Shown here piece by piece: positions 4,307 to 5,749 of a stretch of DNA of 5,749 nt. Both the position numbers and the translations under genes were made by a program. Position 1 is the first letter of the stretch. Each line of letters opens with the position of its first letter. Source of the DNA: Gammaproteobacteria bacterium (GTDB taxonomy: Bacteria > Pseudomonadota > Gammaproteobacteria > Acidiferrobacterales > Acidiferrobacteraceae); assembly GCA_028064935.1 (NCBI GenBank), contig JAPTWT010000034.1, positions 1 through 5,749 on the forward strand, written 5' to 3'. A model generated the notes under the pieces. That model searched no databases. It saw only the letters and a list, made by a program, of their open reading frames with translations, and was not told where the DNA came from.

Positions 4307-5749
4307 TTACCCGCAATTCGTCTGCTCGTGCAGCCCCGCTCGCCCGAGGACGATCACTCGATCGGCACTTGCTAAAGTCTCTGGCCTGTGCGCCAATATC
4401 AAGCGCGTTATCTTTAATCGCTTGACAAGCGCATTGATTTCGCGCTCGCAAGATACATCGAGGTGGCTTGTCGCTTCGTCAAGCACGAGAAACTTCGGCT
4501 CGCGATAAAGCGCTCTTGCCAGAAGCACCCGCTGCTTCTGGCCGCCAGAGAAGCTGCTACCCATATCCGTCATCTCGGTCTCATACCCCATCGGCATTTC
4601 TGATATTTCATTATGAATCCGCGCCAAATGCGCGGCCCTTTCGACTCTCCCCAGAGTAGCATCAGGATCGAACAAACTGATGTTGTCAGCGACTGATCCG
4701 GTAAACAGCTGATCGTCTTGCATTACCGCGCCTACGAAGCCGCGGTATTGTGCTAATCCAAGTTTCCGAATATCAACACCACAAAACTTAATTTTCCCTC
4801 TCGAAGGCGTCAGAAGTCCCAGCACGAGCTTCGCCAAAGTCGTCTTACCCGTTCCAGAGGGTGCCGCGATGGCTACGCTCTCTCCCGGTTCTACCGTGAG
4901 GCAGAGACCTTCAATTACCCAAGGATCGTTGTCCGAGTACCGGAATGAGAGATCGCATACCTCCAGACGCGCTTCCCCTAGCGTTCCACTGTGAATGCCC
5001 TCGAGATACGGTTCCGGCGGAGCAAGTGCGATTTCACCCACTCTCTCTGCGTGCAGCGTCAGCATACGAAACTCGTTCCACCGGTCAATAAGCCCTGCAG
5101 CCCGCCGCGAAAATTGATCAGCGTAGGCAATGAACGCTACAAGCATGCCTGCGCTGAACTCTCCTTTGAGCACAAGAGCCGCGGCATACCAAACCAGAAC
5201 AACGCGGAGGACTCCAAAAATCACTCCATTCCCGGCGTGAAATCCGATCGCCAAACGCTGAACCGCAATCTCCCGGTTAGTGGTGTCCACCATAGCGTTT
5301 GCGTACCGTACGCGACGATGATCCTGCTGATTGGTGATTTTTATGGCTTGAATAGCACGAATAGATTCTAACAGCACAGTCTGCTGACGCGCTGCGTATA
5401 CTATCTGCTCTTCTGTCGCCCGACGGAGAGATTGGAAAATTGCCAAACGGAATAGCGCATACAGACCGAACGCAGCGGCGACAAATATCGTAAGCGGTAA
5501 ACTATAAACGCACATCAACGCCAACGTCAGGACTGACATGACTCCGTCTAATACAGCGCCAACGAAATGTCCCGTCAGTGTCTTCTGAATTGTTCGGACC
5601 GATCCAAAGCGAGATACGACGTCGCCCATAGCATGGTGCTCGAAGAATTGGAGCGGAAGGCGTACTAGATGCGAAAATAAATTATTCACCCATTGCACAC
5701 TCACGAGCCCCCCGACCCAGGTGATAGACCACGCGCGCAGAGCAGTCAG
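4307..5749 (-). CDS. Peptidase-containing-type ABC exporter (RaxB/CvaB family), C-terminal 480 residues; 5' end outside window
   Basis: This inner-membrane half-transporter probably exports a peptide such as a bacteriocin, as RaxB/CvaB (colicin V) exporters do. Those proteins are about 700 residues, so roughly the first 230-240 (the C39 leader peptidase and first membrane spans) lie beyond the right edge. The frame is open to that edge (TALRAWSITWVGGL...), so the GTG at 5704 is not the start. Numbering from that GTG: LPLQFFEHHAMGDVVSRFGS (17-35) is typical of this family, and hydrophobic spans lie near 48-90 and 156-196. The nucleotide-binding domain has Walker A APSGTGKTT (281-289), Q-loop VMQDDQLFTGSVADNI (327-342), signature FSGGQKQR (385-392), Walker B FLVLDE (405-410), D-loop SHLD (413-416) and switch His439 in LILAHRPETL. 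The first Walker A glycine is alanine, an unusual but probably tolerated change. Whether the peptidase is present cannot be seen. Confidence 0.9.
   Translation of the reverse strand: MTALRAWSITWVGGLVSVQWVNNLFSHLVRLPLQFFEHHAMGDVVSRFGSVRTIQKTLTGHFVGAVLDGVMSVLTLALMCVYSLPLTIFVAAAFGLYALFRLAIFQSLRRATEEQIVYAARQQTVLLESIRAIQAIKITNQQDHRRVRYANAMVDTTNREIAVQRLAIGFHAGNGVIFGVLRVVLVWYAAALVLKGEFSAGMLVAFIAYADQFSRRAAGLIDRWNEFRMLTLHAERVGEIALAPPEPYLEGIHSGTLGEARLEVCDLSFRYSDNDPWVIEGLCLTVEPGESVAIAAPSGTGKTTLAKLVLGLLTPSRGKIKFCGVDIRKLGLAQYRGFVGAVMQDDQLFTGSVADNISLFDPDATLGRVERAAHLARIHNEISEMPMGYETEMTDMGSSFSGGQKQRVLLARALYREPKFLVLDEATSHLDVSCEREINALVKRLKITRLILAHRPETLASADRVIVLGRAGLHEQTNCG

Noticed and set aside
4257..4451. 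64-codon minus-strand ORF
   Set aside because: It is mostly an out-of-frame reading of the exporter C-terminus, with no independent support.
1..5749. Double-glycine bacteriocin precursor, CRISPR array, tRNA, attachment site, riboswitch or strong terminator
   Set aside because: Both strands were scanned by eye; no GG-leader ORF, spaced repeats, cloverleaf or stem followed by a T-run stood out.

Overview
The window reads as an accessory (genomic-island-like) stretch of a bacterial chromosome or plasmid, most likely from a proteobacterium. The exporter is of the RaxB/CvaB (colicin V) type, and the insertion sequences belong to IS66, IS5 and IS3 groups common in beta-, gamma- and alphaproteobacteria. 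I cannot name the species. Every supported gene lies on the minus strand, so the biological order runs from position 5749 down to 1.

Right part (about 5749 to 3230), apparently intact cargo: the C-terminal two thirds of a peptidase-containing ABC exporter gene runs off the right edge. After a gap of 234 bases holding a doubtful short ORF comes a complete 280-residue GT-A type glycosyltransferase with a good ribosome binding site. Both genes are open and keep nearly all family motifs. They look like the distal end of an operon that exports a peptide or builds or decorates a glycan. No double-glycine precursor peptide is visible here.

Middle (about 3225 to 2200): a dead IS5-family transposase gene abuts the glycosyltransferase stop codon. 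It has two single-base frameshifts and an in-frame TAG. Two catalytic positions are also changed (second Asp to Glu, Glu to Ala), so this copy is truly decayed and not just badly sequenced.

Between 2216 and 1727 lies a stretch of about 490 bases with no recognisable gene. It holds one plausible 58- to 68-codon minus-strand ORF and a possible weak promoter. The first 16 to 17 codons of another small gene, with a Shine-Dalgarno, follow at 1726 and appear to be cut by the left end of the IS66 element.

Left part (about 1677 to 1): an IS66-family element with a broken tnpA, an intact tnpB and the N-terminal part of tnpC. TnpC is frameshifted and then joined in frame, near 459-467, to the C-terminal half of an IS3-family (IS407-like) OrfB integrase. 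The result is a chimeric ORF made from two unrelated transposases, and neither element is complete. I see no tRNA, rRNA, CRISPR array or convincing terminator. The main interest is the IS66/IS3 chimera and the exporter plus glycosyltransferase pair. I do not see firm evidence for an entirely new system.
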